Assembly (NCBI GenBank): GCA_005885025.1
Contig: VAYC01000029.1
Span: 1-14,613, forward strand
Length of the DNA stretch: 14,613 bases
Direction of reading: 5' to 3'
From: Actinomycetota bacterium
Lineage (GTDB): Bacteria; Actinomycetota; UBA4738
The notes under the pieces are model-generated. The model saw only the letters and a program-made list of their open reading frames with translations, was not told the DNA's origin and made no database searches. Both the position numbers and the translations under genes were made by a program. Shown piece after piece: positions 7,361 through 13,111 of the stretch; the first letter of the stretch is position 1, and every line of letters begins with the position of its first letter.

Positions 7361-7829
7361 CACGTTCCTCCAAGAGCGTCCGGAGGCGGCGGCGCCCCCT
7401 GGTGAGGTGCACGCCCACGGCCGCGGGCGTCGAGTCCAGGATCGCGGCTGTCTCTTTGATCGAGTACCCGCCGTAATAGCGAAGGACGACCGCCCCTCGT
7501 TGCTTCGGCGGAAGCGTCTTGAGCGCGGCCGTGAGGTCAGGAGCTTCGTCAGCCAGCTGATACGTGCCCTCCGGCGGTAACGCGGCGGTCCTTCGTCGGT
7601 CCTTGAGCATCCCGGCCGCGATCCGAAAGGACACGTGCCACACCCACGACCGCGCCGACTCGATGGAGTCGCCCCGCCGCAGCGCTTGGGCGAATGCTTC
7701 GGCCACGGCATCGCCTGCGAGCTCGCGGTCCCCGCTGTAGAGAAAGACCGCTCGCCACAAGCGATCTCCCTGCTCGCGGTAGAGGCGCTCGAGATCGCTC
7801 CGGATGCCCACGCCCGCCTGGGTGCTCAC
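7353..7829 (-). CDS. ECF-type sigma-70 family RNA polymerase sigma factor
   Basis: A 158-residue protein with only regions sigma-2 and sigma-4, the hallmark of extracytoplasmic-function sigma factors. Region 2 covers about 11-80 ('LERLYREQGDRLWRAVFLY', then 'ARSWVWHVSFRIA'). Region 4 covers about 98-152, with the helix-turn-helix 'YSIKETAAILDSTPAAVGVH' followed by the basic 'LTRGRRRLR'. It would direct RNA polymerase to a small set of promoters under membrane control. The start is GTG 7829; another GTG six codons in is possible, and the ribosome site is weak for both. It leads a minus-strand run with the membrane propeller protein (overlapping) and probably the GS-like ligase. ECF factors often control their own promoter, but I could not identify a matching motif upstream. 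Confidence 0.87.
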   Translation of the reverse strand: MSTQAGVGIRSDLERLYREQGDRLWRAVFLYSGDRELAGDAVAEAFAQALRRGDSIESARSWVWHVSFRIAAGMLKDRRRTAALPPEGTYQLADEAPDLTAALKTLPPKQRGAVVLRYYGGYSIKETAAILDSTPAAVGVHLTRGRRRLRTLLEERDA

Positions 7830-7867
7830 GCTACTCGATAAGGGGCCGATCCCGGGCCGAACTTTAA

Positions 7868-7879
7868 CCGAGGCCTCGG
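7868..7879. repeat. Perfect 12-base palindrome upstream of the sigma operon
   Basis: CCGAGGCCTCGG is a perfect inverted repeat without spacer, about 40 bases upstream of the sigma-factor start and about 50 bases before the -10 box of the SRP RNA gene. It could be an operator serving either direction. In DNA of this GC content a 12-base palindrome can also arise by chance, so the evidence is slight. Confidence 0.25.
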
Positions 7880-7926
7880 CAATCTCCCCCGATTTCTCGC
7901 CGGACCCGGCCGCCGCCGGCCCCGCG

Positions 7927-7932
7927 TATACT
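7927..7932 (+). promoter_or_regulatory. -10 element of the SRP RNA gene
   Basis: TATACT stands out in GC-rich surroundings and ends seven bases before the first paired base of the SRP RNA (7940), exactly where a housekeeping -10 box should be. No convincing -35 hexamer lies 16-18 bases upstream. It would drive the RNA and, by read-through, perhaps dnaX, since no terminator separates them. Confidence 0.6.
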
Positions 7933-7939
7933 CCACCGC

Positions 7940-8215
7940 GGTGACCGTGCTAGGTGGGGAGCTAGCGGTGCCCTGTACCCGCAACCCGCTCTAGCGGGGC
8001 CGAACTCCCGCCCGCGGCCCGGATGGTCCGGGACCGCTCCAGGTACGGAGTGTTGAAGGCCGGGTCCCGCGCGACGCCAACCTGCGAACCCCGTCAGGAC
8101 CGGAAGGTAGCAGCGGTAAGCGGGCGCTGGCGGGTGCCGCGGGGTTACCTGGCTGGAGCCACCGGCCTGTTGAGCGACCGAGCCGTCCGCCGTCAACGGC
8201 GGGTGCACGGTCACC
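7940..8215 (+). ncRNA. ffs: Signal recognition particle RNA, long bacterial form
   Basis: The RNA scaffold of the signal recognition particle, which with Ffh targets nascent membrane and secreted proteins. The Ffh-binding apex is unmistakable at about 8093-8114: GTCAGGACCGGAAGGTAGC, with the GGAA tetraloop at 8102-8105. The usual U-A pair beside the loop stem is A-U here, a compensated change. The 5' part carries an Alu domain resembling the Bacillus subtilis scRNA: GGGGAGCTAGCGGTGCCCTG, then CCGCAACCCGCTCTAGCGGG. The 3' part has the matching TGCCGCGGGGTTACCTGG. The ends pair perfectly over 11 bases (7940-7950 with 8205-8215), which sets the length at about 276 bases. It lies 24 bases before dnaX, the same neighbour as in Bacillus. 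No poly-U terminator follows. Identity is very secure; exact ends are inferred from pairing. Confidence 0.95.
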
Positions 8216-8239
8216 TATCCTGTCGTCGGAAGGAAGGTC

Positions 8240-9979
8240 GTGACTGAGGAAGTCGCCCTCTACCGGAAATACCGGCCCCAGACGCCAGACGAGGTCATCG
8301 GGCAGGAGCACGTCGTCCGCGCGCTGGTCGGGGCGATCCGGGAGGGCCGACTCTCGCATGCCTTCCTCTTCTGCGGCCCCCGAGGCACCGGCAAGACATC
8401 GACCGCCAGGATCCTGGCGCGGATGGTCAACTGCGAGCGCGGCCCCACGGCCGAACCCTGCGGGGTGTGCGAGCAGTGCGTTCGGATCCGGGACGGTTCG
8501 CACCTCGACGTGGTGGAGATCGACGCTGCCTCGCACGGCGGTGTGGACGATGCGAGGGAGCTTCGCGAGCGAGCTCCCACCGCGCCGGCCATGGGGCGGG
8601 AGAAGGTCTACATCATCGACGAGGCCCAGCGGCTCTCTCGGGAGGCCTTCGACGCGCTGCTGAAGATCTTCGAGGAGCCGCCGCCAGGCGTTCGGTTCGT
8701 CCTGGCGACCACCGAGCCCCACAAGATGCCGCCCACCATCGTGGGGCGGTGCCAGCGGTTCGACTTCCGGCGGGTGTCCACCGACGCGTTATCGGACCAC
8801 CTCGAGTGGGTGGCCAAGCAGGAGGGGCTGGTGCTGGCCCGTCCGGCCGCCGAAGCCCTGGCCCGGCAGTCGGAGGGATCCGTGCGGGACGCGCTCTCCT
8901 TGCTCGATCAGGGCGCGGTGCTCGGAGGTGGAGAGATAGGGGAGGACACCGTCGCCGCGCTCATAGGTGCCCCGCAGAGCGACGTCCAGTTCGAACTGGC
9001 CGACGCCATCGCCGTCCACGACGGCCGGTCCATGTTCGAGATCGTCCACCGTCTCGTGCAGGAGGGCCACGACTTCCGCCACCTCACGGGCCAGGTCCTC
9101 TCGCATTTCCGAGACCTGTTGCTCGTGCGATCGGCACCCGACGAGCCCGCCGTCCTCGACGTGCCGGCGGACCGCTATCCGAGGCTGGCGGCCCAGGCCG
9201 CCAAGTTCACCACTCCGGAGCTCTCGCGCATCCTTTCGCTGCTGGTGGCCGCCCAGACCGACATGCGCTGGACGACGTCGCCCCGGCTCACCCTCGAGCT
9301 GGCCCTGGTACGAGCCACCATGCCGGAGGCCGATCCGAACCCTGCCGGGCTCCTCGCCCGCCTTGAACGTCTCGAACGGCTGGCCGGAGTCGACGAGGGC
9401 ACAGTGCGAGCCCCCGAGGCTGGCGTCGTCACTCCGCGTGGCCAGCCCCCACCCAACCCCACGCTCCGCGACGACGCCAGCCATCACGCCGATTCGGCTC
9501 TGGCCAAGTCCGAGCCCGCCACCGTCGAGGTGACCCCGGACGGGCCGGAGTCCAAGGCCGACGCATCGATGGAGCACGTCGCGCATGCGCCGCACGCTCC
9601 CGATGCCAGTTCGCTCGACCTGCAGACCATCAGGCGGTCGTGGCAGCAGCTCCTCGACCGGCTCCTCGACCGCCGGCAGATGATCCTTCGGGCCAATCTC
9701 GAGTCCGTGACCGCGGCGGCCTACGACGGCGTCACCCTCGAGCTCGCCTTTCCCCCGGGGCGCAAGTTCTCCGTGCAGAAGGTGCAGGACAAGGAGCCGG
9801 AGCTTCGCGAGATCTTCTTCGAGGTGTTCGGTGTTTCGCCGAACATCCGGTGCGTCGCCCGGACCGGGGTGCCGGGCGTGGAGCTGGTCGAAGAGGACGA
9901 GCCGCCGGCGACGCGCGAGGACGCGGTGGCTCGACTGAAGGAGGCGTTGGGCGCGGAGATCGAGCCGGAGAAGGGCTAG
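8240..9979 (+). CDS. dnaX: DNA polymerase III subunit gamma/tau
   Basis: The ATPase of the clamp loader, which places the sliding clamp on primed DNA and tethers polymerases at the fork. It has 579 residues. The AAA+ core has a Walker A motif 'GPRGTGKT' at 46-53, a zinc site with C65, C74, C77 and C80, and a Walker B region 'VYIIDEAQ' (123-130) where many homologues have histidine instead of glutamine at the end. Sensor 1 is 'LATTEP' and the arginine-finger region is 'IVGRCQRFDFRR'. After about 370 a low-complexity linker leads to a C-terminal domain ('LQTIRRSWQQLLDRLL' onward) of the tau type. GTG 8240 has GGAAGGAAGG just upstream. The stop TAG shares its G with the recR start. No A-rich slippery heptamer is present, so a frameshifted gamma form of the E. 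coli kind is not expected. Confidence 0.96.
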   Translation: MTEEVALYRKYRPQTPDEVIGQEHVVRALVGAIREGRLSHAFLFCGPRGTGKTSTARILARMVNCERGPTAEPCGVCEQCVRIRDGSHLDVVEIDAASHGGVDDARELRERAPTAPAMGREKVYIIDEAQRLSREAFDALLKIFEEPPPGVRFVLATTEPHKMPPTIVGRCQRFDFRRVSTDALSDHLEWVAKQEGLVLARPAAEALARQSEGSVRDALSLLDQGAVLGGGEIGEDTVAALIGAPQSDVQFELADAIAVHDGRSMFEIVHRLVQEGHDFRHLTGQVLSHFRDLLLVRSAPDEPAVLDVPADRYPRLAAQAAKFTTPELSRILSLLVAAQTDMRWTTSPRLTLELALVRATMPEADPNPAGLLARLERLERLAGVDEGTVRAPEAGVVTPRGQPPPNPTLRDDASHHADSALAKSEPATVEVTPDGPESKADASMEHVAHAPHAPDASSLDLQTIRRSWQQLLDRLLDRRQMILRANLESVTAAAYDGVTLELAFPPGRKFSVQKVQDKEPELREIFFEVFGVSPNIRCVARTGVPGVELVEEDEPPATREDAVARLKEALGAEIEPEKG

Positions 9980-10572
9980 TGTTCGAGGGCCCCATCCAGG
10001 ATCTGATCGACGAGCTGGCCCGTCTGCCCGGGATCGGTCCGAAGTCGGCTCAGCGGCTCGCGTTCTATGTGGTCAAGGCCCCGCCCCAGGATGCCCGTCG
10101 CCTGGCTGAGGCCATCGTCGCTGCCAAGGAACGTGTTCGGTTCTGCCGGGAATGCTTCGGCGTGGCGGAAGGCGACCTGTGCAGGATCTGTCGCGACCCC
10201 GGCCGGGATACGTCGGTCATCTGCGTGGTGGAGGAGTCCAAGGACCAGGCCGTCATCGAGAAAGCGGGCGTGGTCAAGGGCCGGTATCACGTGCTCGGAG
10301 GGGCCATCTCGCCGCTCGAAGGCATCGGGCCCGACGATCTGAGGGTGCAGGAACTGCTGGACCGGGTGGGGAAGGATGGGGTCCAGGAGGTCATCCTCGC
10401 CACCAACCCCAACCTCGAGGGGAACGCCACCGCCATGTACGTGGCCGGCCTGCTCAAGCCCCTGGGGATCCGGGTGACCCGCCTGGCCAGCGGCCTTCCG
10501 GTCGGCGGCGACCTCGAGTACGCCGATGAGGTGACGCTCGGCCAAGCGCTGGAGGGCCGCCGGGAGATGTGA
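9979..10572 (+). CDS. recR: Recombination mediator protein RecR
   Basis: A 197-residue DNA-binding protein that, with RecO (and RecF), loads RecA on SSB-coated gaps. The order of parts is standard: helix-hairpin-helix 'LARLPGIGPKSAQRLAFYV' (about 13-31), a four-cysteine zinc finger (C56, C59, C68, C71), a Toprim domain from 'ICVVEESKD' (about 81 on), and the Walker-like C-terminal 'ATNPNLEGNATAMYVAGLL'. The GTG start overlaps the dnaX stop by one base (TAGTG), with GGAGAAGGG upstream, so the two genes are translationally coupled. The small nucleoid protein gene ybaB/ebfC, which commonly sits between dnaX and recR, is absent here. Confidence 0.96.
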   Translation: MFEGPIQDLIDELARLPGIGPKSAQRLAFYVVKAPPQDARRLAEAIVAAKERVRFCRECFGVAEGDLCRICRDPGRDTSVICVVEESKDQAVIEKAGVVKGRYHVLGGAISPLEGIGPDDLRVQELLDRVGKDGVQEVILATNPNLEGNATAMYVAGLLKPLGIRVTRLASGLPVGGDLEYADEVTLGQALEGRREM

Positions 10573-10590
10573 CGGAACCGCCAGATTCTC

Positions 10591-10619
10591 TCGACGAACC
10601 GAGGGATCTACGGTACTGT
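10591..10619 (+). promoter_or_regulatory. Candidate promoter for the copper-protein gene
   Basis: TCGACG (10591-10596), 17 bases, then TACTGT (10614-10619) resembles a housekeeping promoter with four of six -35 matches and a TAnnnT -10. It lies in the 77-base gap after recR and would give a short leader before ATG 10650. Sequence match only. Confidence 0.35.
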
Positions 10620-10649
10620 CCCGTCCCTGCTGGACCCGAAGGTGGAGGC

Positions 10650-11303
10650 ATGAGGCGTCCAAGGAAGACCGTCGTCCTTTCTGCCCTCGGCGTCCTGCTG
10701 GTCACCCTGCCGTTGGGGGGAGCCTCGGCTGGCGGCACGGCCGCGGAGGGTCGTCCTGGCCGGACGCCCCAGGCGGGATTGATCCAGGAGCTCAACTTCG
10801 TGTTCATCCCCGACCCGGCCAATGCGCCGCTGGGGAAGACGGTGAGCTGGCTGGACGCCGTGCATGCCCGTCACACGACCACCAGCGCCGCGCCGCTGAC
10901 CCTCTGGGACTCGGGCGACATGACGTACCGGCAGCGATTCGACTTTACGTTCACCGCCGCCGGCCGGTACCCGTATCTCTGCACGATCCACCTGCTGTAC
11001 AACATGGTGAGCTCGATCAGCGTGAGGGACCAGGTGAACCCCCCGGATGGCCCGGCGGGAACCGTGTTCACCGTCACCGTGGCGACGATCCCGGCTCCGA
11101 CCGATTACGTCTATGACGTCCAGAAGAAGGAGCCGGGCGGAGCGTGGCAGGACTGGATGCTCGGCGTCACGTCCACGAACGTCCAGTTCGATTCGACTGG
11201 AAAGAATCCTGGGACGTACGGCTTTCGCTCGCGGCTGCACCGCGTCTCGGACGACGCGAGCAGCGATTACTCCCCCCCTGTACCCATCAGCGTCACCCCT
11301 TGA
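10650..11303 (+). CDS. Secreted cupredoxin-like (blue copper) protein
   Basis: A 217-residue exported protein. The N terminus has a basic start 'MRRPRK', a hydrophobic core and a likely cleavage near 'ASAGG' (about 25-29). Residues 45-126 form a plastocyanin-like domain with the type 1 copper pattern: a His at H75 (or H72) after the strand 'GKTVSWLDAVHARHT', then C111, H114 and M119 in 'YLCTIHLLYNM'. The intervening 'WDSGDM' and 'FDFTFTAAGRYPY' also match small cupredoxins. Such proteins carry single electrons or store copper outside the membrane. The remaining 90 residues look like an immunoglobulin-like or fibronectin-like beta domain of unknown role. A GTG at 10569 in the same frame overlaps the recR stop, but it would place 27 polar residues before the signal peptide. 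ATG 10650 with AAGGTGGAGG upstream is preferred. A Kelch-like gene follows after 36 bases and may be co-transcribed. Confidence 0.8.
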   Translation: MRRPRKTVVLSALGVLLVTLPLGGASAGGTAAEGRPGRTPQAGLIQELNFVFIPDPANAPLGKTVSWLDAVHARHTTTSAAPLTLWDSGDMTYRQRFDFTFTAAGRYPYLCTIHLLYNMVSSISVRDQVNPPDGPAGTVFTVTVATIPAPTDYVYDVQKKEPGGAWQDWMLGVTSTNVQFDSTGKNPGTYGFRSRLHRVSDDASSDYSPPVPISVTP

Positions 11304-11339
11304 TGGAGCGGCCGATGGAACGTTCAGCGGAGTCATGAG

Positions 11340-12353
11340 GTGACCGAACGACGGATTGCCTTCCGAAGTTGCCGGCTCCTCGCCGCCGTCACCCTCCTGA
11401 CGGTGACCGTGTCGGGGATGGCCGGGGTCGCCCAGGCCCAGACCGGTGGAGCGACGGCCCTCCCGCAGCCGAGGCAGCCCCAGACGGATGTGCCCTTCCC
11501 ACGGGGGCAGGCAGGCCTGGCATACGACGAGAGGAAGAATCTCACCTTCATGTTCGGTGGCGAGTTCCACGGCGCGATCATGAACGACACCTGGGCGTGG
11601 AATGGGACGAGATGGAAGCTGCAGTTCCCGGCGCGTTCCCCCACTCCGCGATCCGGGGAGGGAATGGCGTACGACGCCGTAAGGCACAAAGTCGTGATCT
11701 TCGGGGGGTTCGGCGGCGGCAGGTATTTGATGGACACCTGGACGTGGAACGGTCGTACGTGGCGAAAGATGGTTACTCCCTCCGCACCAAGGGCGCGGGC
11801 GAACATGGGGTGGGTCTGGGACGCGGCGCGACAGGTTATCGTCCTGTTCGGCGGCGGAACGACGACCAGCATCATGAACGACACGTGGACGTGGGACGGC
11901 ACGGCATGGACCAAGCTGTTGCCGGCCACGTCTCCGCCCAAGAGATCGGACATGGGCATGGTCTACGACCAGGCGCGCCAGCAGATCGTGATGTTCGGCG
12001 GCCAAGCCTTCGATGTCTTCGACGACACGTGGACGTGGGATGGCACGAACTGGACCGAGCAGCAGCCCTCGTCGTCGCCCATGGCGAGGTGGGGGCCAGG
12101 GATGGGGTACGACCAGGTCAACCAGAACACGGTGTTGTTCGGGGGAGAGAGCGCGAGCGGCCCCCTAGACGACACCTGGACCTGGGACGGCACGAACTGG
12201 ACCGAGCGGTTCCCGACGTCCTCACCCCTGGCGCGCCTCCGCTTCCCGATGGCATGGTCCCCGAACAACCAGGTCCTCCTGTTCGGGGGGAACGGTGTCG
12301 ACGTCTATGGCGATACGTGGACGTGGGGCGGATCGACCTGGATACAGCGCTGA
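11340..12353 (+). CDS. Secreted Kelch-like six-blade beta-propeller protein
   Basis: A 337-residue protein with a signal peptide (hydrophobic stretch about 14-31, cleavage near 'AQA') and six repeats filling the rest. Each repeat has the pattern 'YD....(V/I).(M/L)FGG......(N/D)DTW(T/A)W.GT.W', the Kelch/galactose-oxidase-type blade. The D of DTW recurs at nucleotides 11586, 11733, 11880, 12024, 12171 and 12312, giving spacings of 49, 49, 48, 49 and 47 residues. A closed six-blade propeller is expected. Nothing catalytic is visible, so binding to protein or sugar at the cell surface is the likely role. The GTG 11340 start has GCGGAG six bases upstream. The third, fourth and fifth repeats are alike at DNA level, including a 19-base identity (12042-12060 and 12189-12207), which suggests recent internal duplication or conversion. 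Confidence 0.85.
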   Translation: MTERRIAFRSCRLLAAVTLLTVTVSGMAGVAQAQTGGATALPQPRQPQTDVPFPRGQAGLAYDERKNLTFMFGGEFHGAIMNDTWAWNGTRWKLQFPARSPTPRSGEGMAYDAVRHKVVIFGGFGGGRYLMDTWTWNGRTWRKMVTPSAPRARANMGWVWDAARQVIVLFGGGTTTSIMNDTWTWDGTAWTKLLPATSPPKRSDMGMVYDQARQQIVMFGGQAFDVFDDTWTWDGTNWTEQQPSSSPMARWGPGMGYDQVNQNTVLFGGESASGPLDDTWTWDGTNWTERFPTSSPLARLRFPMAWSPNNQVLLFGGNGVDVYGDTWTWGGSTWIQR

Positions 12354-12525
12354 CCCTTCATTGACGCGCTGATTACCCAGGCCAGGGACCGGGGTTCTCA
12401 GACCATCGGCTCGCCCTAGTGAATTGCAGTTGGCCAATAGGAATTGAGCACTTGCGCCGGATACGTCTTCGGGGTACAAAACTGCTGGCTAAAGTCCCTC
12501 CGGCTCCACGGGAAGGGGGTGAAGG
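12354..12525. other. Intergenic region with a candidate promoter
   Basis: These 172 bases between the Kelch-like gene and the cysteine-rich gene are less GC-rich than the flanks (for example GAATTGCAGTTGGCCAATAG at 12421-12440). I see no open frame worth calling and no clear hairpin with a T-run. The only supportable element is a promoter at 12452-12480, listed separately. Confidence 0.5.
12452..12480 (+). promoter_or_regulatory. Candidate promoter for the cysteine-rich protein gene
   Basis: TTGCGC (12452-12457), 17 bases, then TACAAA (12475-12480) fits a housekeeping promoter with four matches in each hexamer and ideal spacing. It lies 45 bases before the ATG at 12526, in an AT-richer patch. 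Confidence 0.45.
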
Positions 12526-12954
12526 ATGGAGGAAGAGAGGACCGCCAGCAAGATCACCCGTAGGCGCCTGATCAAGCGTCTGGGTGCGGGGACCGCAGTC
12601 GCTTGGTTGGCGCCAGTCGTCACCAGTCTCGGCTCGCGTGCCGAGGCGGGCGAGTGCTGCGTCTGTGAGGGCTCCAACTGCGACTGGGTCTGCGGTGGCA
12701 GCTTGTGTCAGTGCGGCCTGGGCTGCGGGATCGATGGTGGTTTCTGTAGCCACGACGTCGACGGGAAGTGCTTCTGCTGGGCGGATTCGTTCTGTTCAGA
12801 AGTCTCCGATTGCACGCAGAACGCCGACTGCCCGCCTGGCTACGCCTGCATCCCCGACACGTGTTGCGGAGTGCCGAAGTGTCTACCGGCTTGTGGGCTG
12901 AGCCGGCGGTCGCGTCGTCGGCACGGGAGGCTGTCCTCGGGTAGGGTCCGCTAG
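12526..12954 (+). CDS. Tat-exported cysteine-rich protein, function unknown
   Basis: A 142-residue protein beginning with a twin-arginine signal: 'TRRRLIK' at 11-17, a hydrophobic stretch (about 19-35) and likely cleavage after 'AEA' (residue 41). The mature part of about 100 residues contains 19 cysteines in spacings such as CCxC, CxC and a second CC, plus 'DCPPGYACIPDTCC', which recalls small disulfide-rich or metal-binding domains. The last 19 residues are rich in arginine and serine. Export through Tat means it is folded, or has bound a cofactor, before leaving the cytoplasm. The odd cysteine number suggests at least one free or metal-bound thiol. The ATG start follows AAGGGGGTGAAGG. I do not recognise a characterised family. 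The presumed role, as a secreted structural or metal-binding protein, is a guess. Confidence 0.75.
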   Translation: MEEERTASKITRRRLIKRLGAGTAVAWLAPVVTSLGSRAEAGECCVCEGSNCDWVCGGSLCQCGLGCGIDGGFCSHDVDGKCFCWADSFCSEVSDCTQNADCPPGYACIPDTCCGVPKCLPACGLSRRSRRRHGRLSSGRVR

Positions 12955-13028
12955 GACAAGCCCCAGGGCATCTGTTCACGGGACGGGGGCCTCGCTCGTG
13001 GCACTCGTCTTCTTTTCGCCATCTCGTC

Positions 13029-13058
13029 TCGACCGCTGCCGGGGACTTTGGGTAGGCT
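13029..13058 (+). promoter_or_regulatory. Candidate promoter for the FG-GAP protein gene
   Basis: TCGACC (13029-13034), 18 bases, then TAGGCT (13053-13058), resembles the candidate found before the copper-protein gene (TCGACG-17-TACTGT). It lies in the 157-base gap after the cysteine-rich gene, which otherwise shows no gene or hairpin. Confidence 0.3.
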
Positions 13059-13096
13059 TCGGTCGCGGTCCTCCAGGCACAGACGGGAGTGACCGA

Positions 13097-13103
13097 GGAG
13101 AGG
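13097..13103 (+). promoter_or_regulatory. Ribosome binding site favouring a TTG start
   Basis: GGAGAGG ends eight bases before TTG 13112, which is in frame with the downstream gene. The in-frame ATG at 13127 has no comparable site at normal spacing. Confidence 0.45.
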
Positions 13104-13111
13104 TTGCTCTC

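Noticed and set aside
8240..9979. Programmed frameshift in dnaX producing a short gamma form
   Set aside because: No A-rich slippery heptamer was found anywhere in the gene; runs of A or T are very short.
11335..11343. ATG-AGG-TGA minimal reading frame just before the Kelch-like gene, as a possible leader peptide
   Set aside because: Two codons overlapping the GTG start are most simply chance; no attenuator-like hairpins lie around it.
10608..12005. 465-codon open frame on the minus strand opposite the copper-protein and Kelch-like genes
   Set aside because: It is antisense to two genes with clear domains and signal peptides. Its protein is Arg/Pro/His-rich low complexity with no motif, as expected from high-GC mirror frames.
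12373..12753. Minus-strand frame opposite the cysteine-rich gene
   Set aside because: It has no ribosome site and overlaps a gene with a strong Shine-Dalgarno and a full Tat signal; the protein is compositionally biased.
12955..13020. Terminator after the cysteine-rich gene (C/G runs followed by a CTTCTTTTC stretch)
   Set aside because: I could not form a stable hairpin directly before the T-rich stretch, so a terminator call is not supported.
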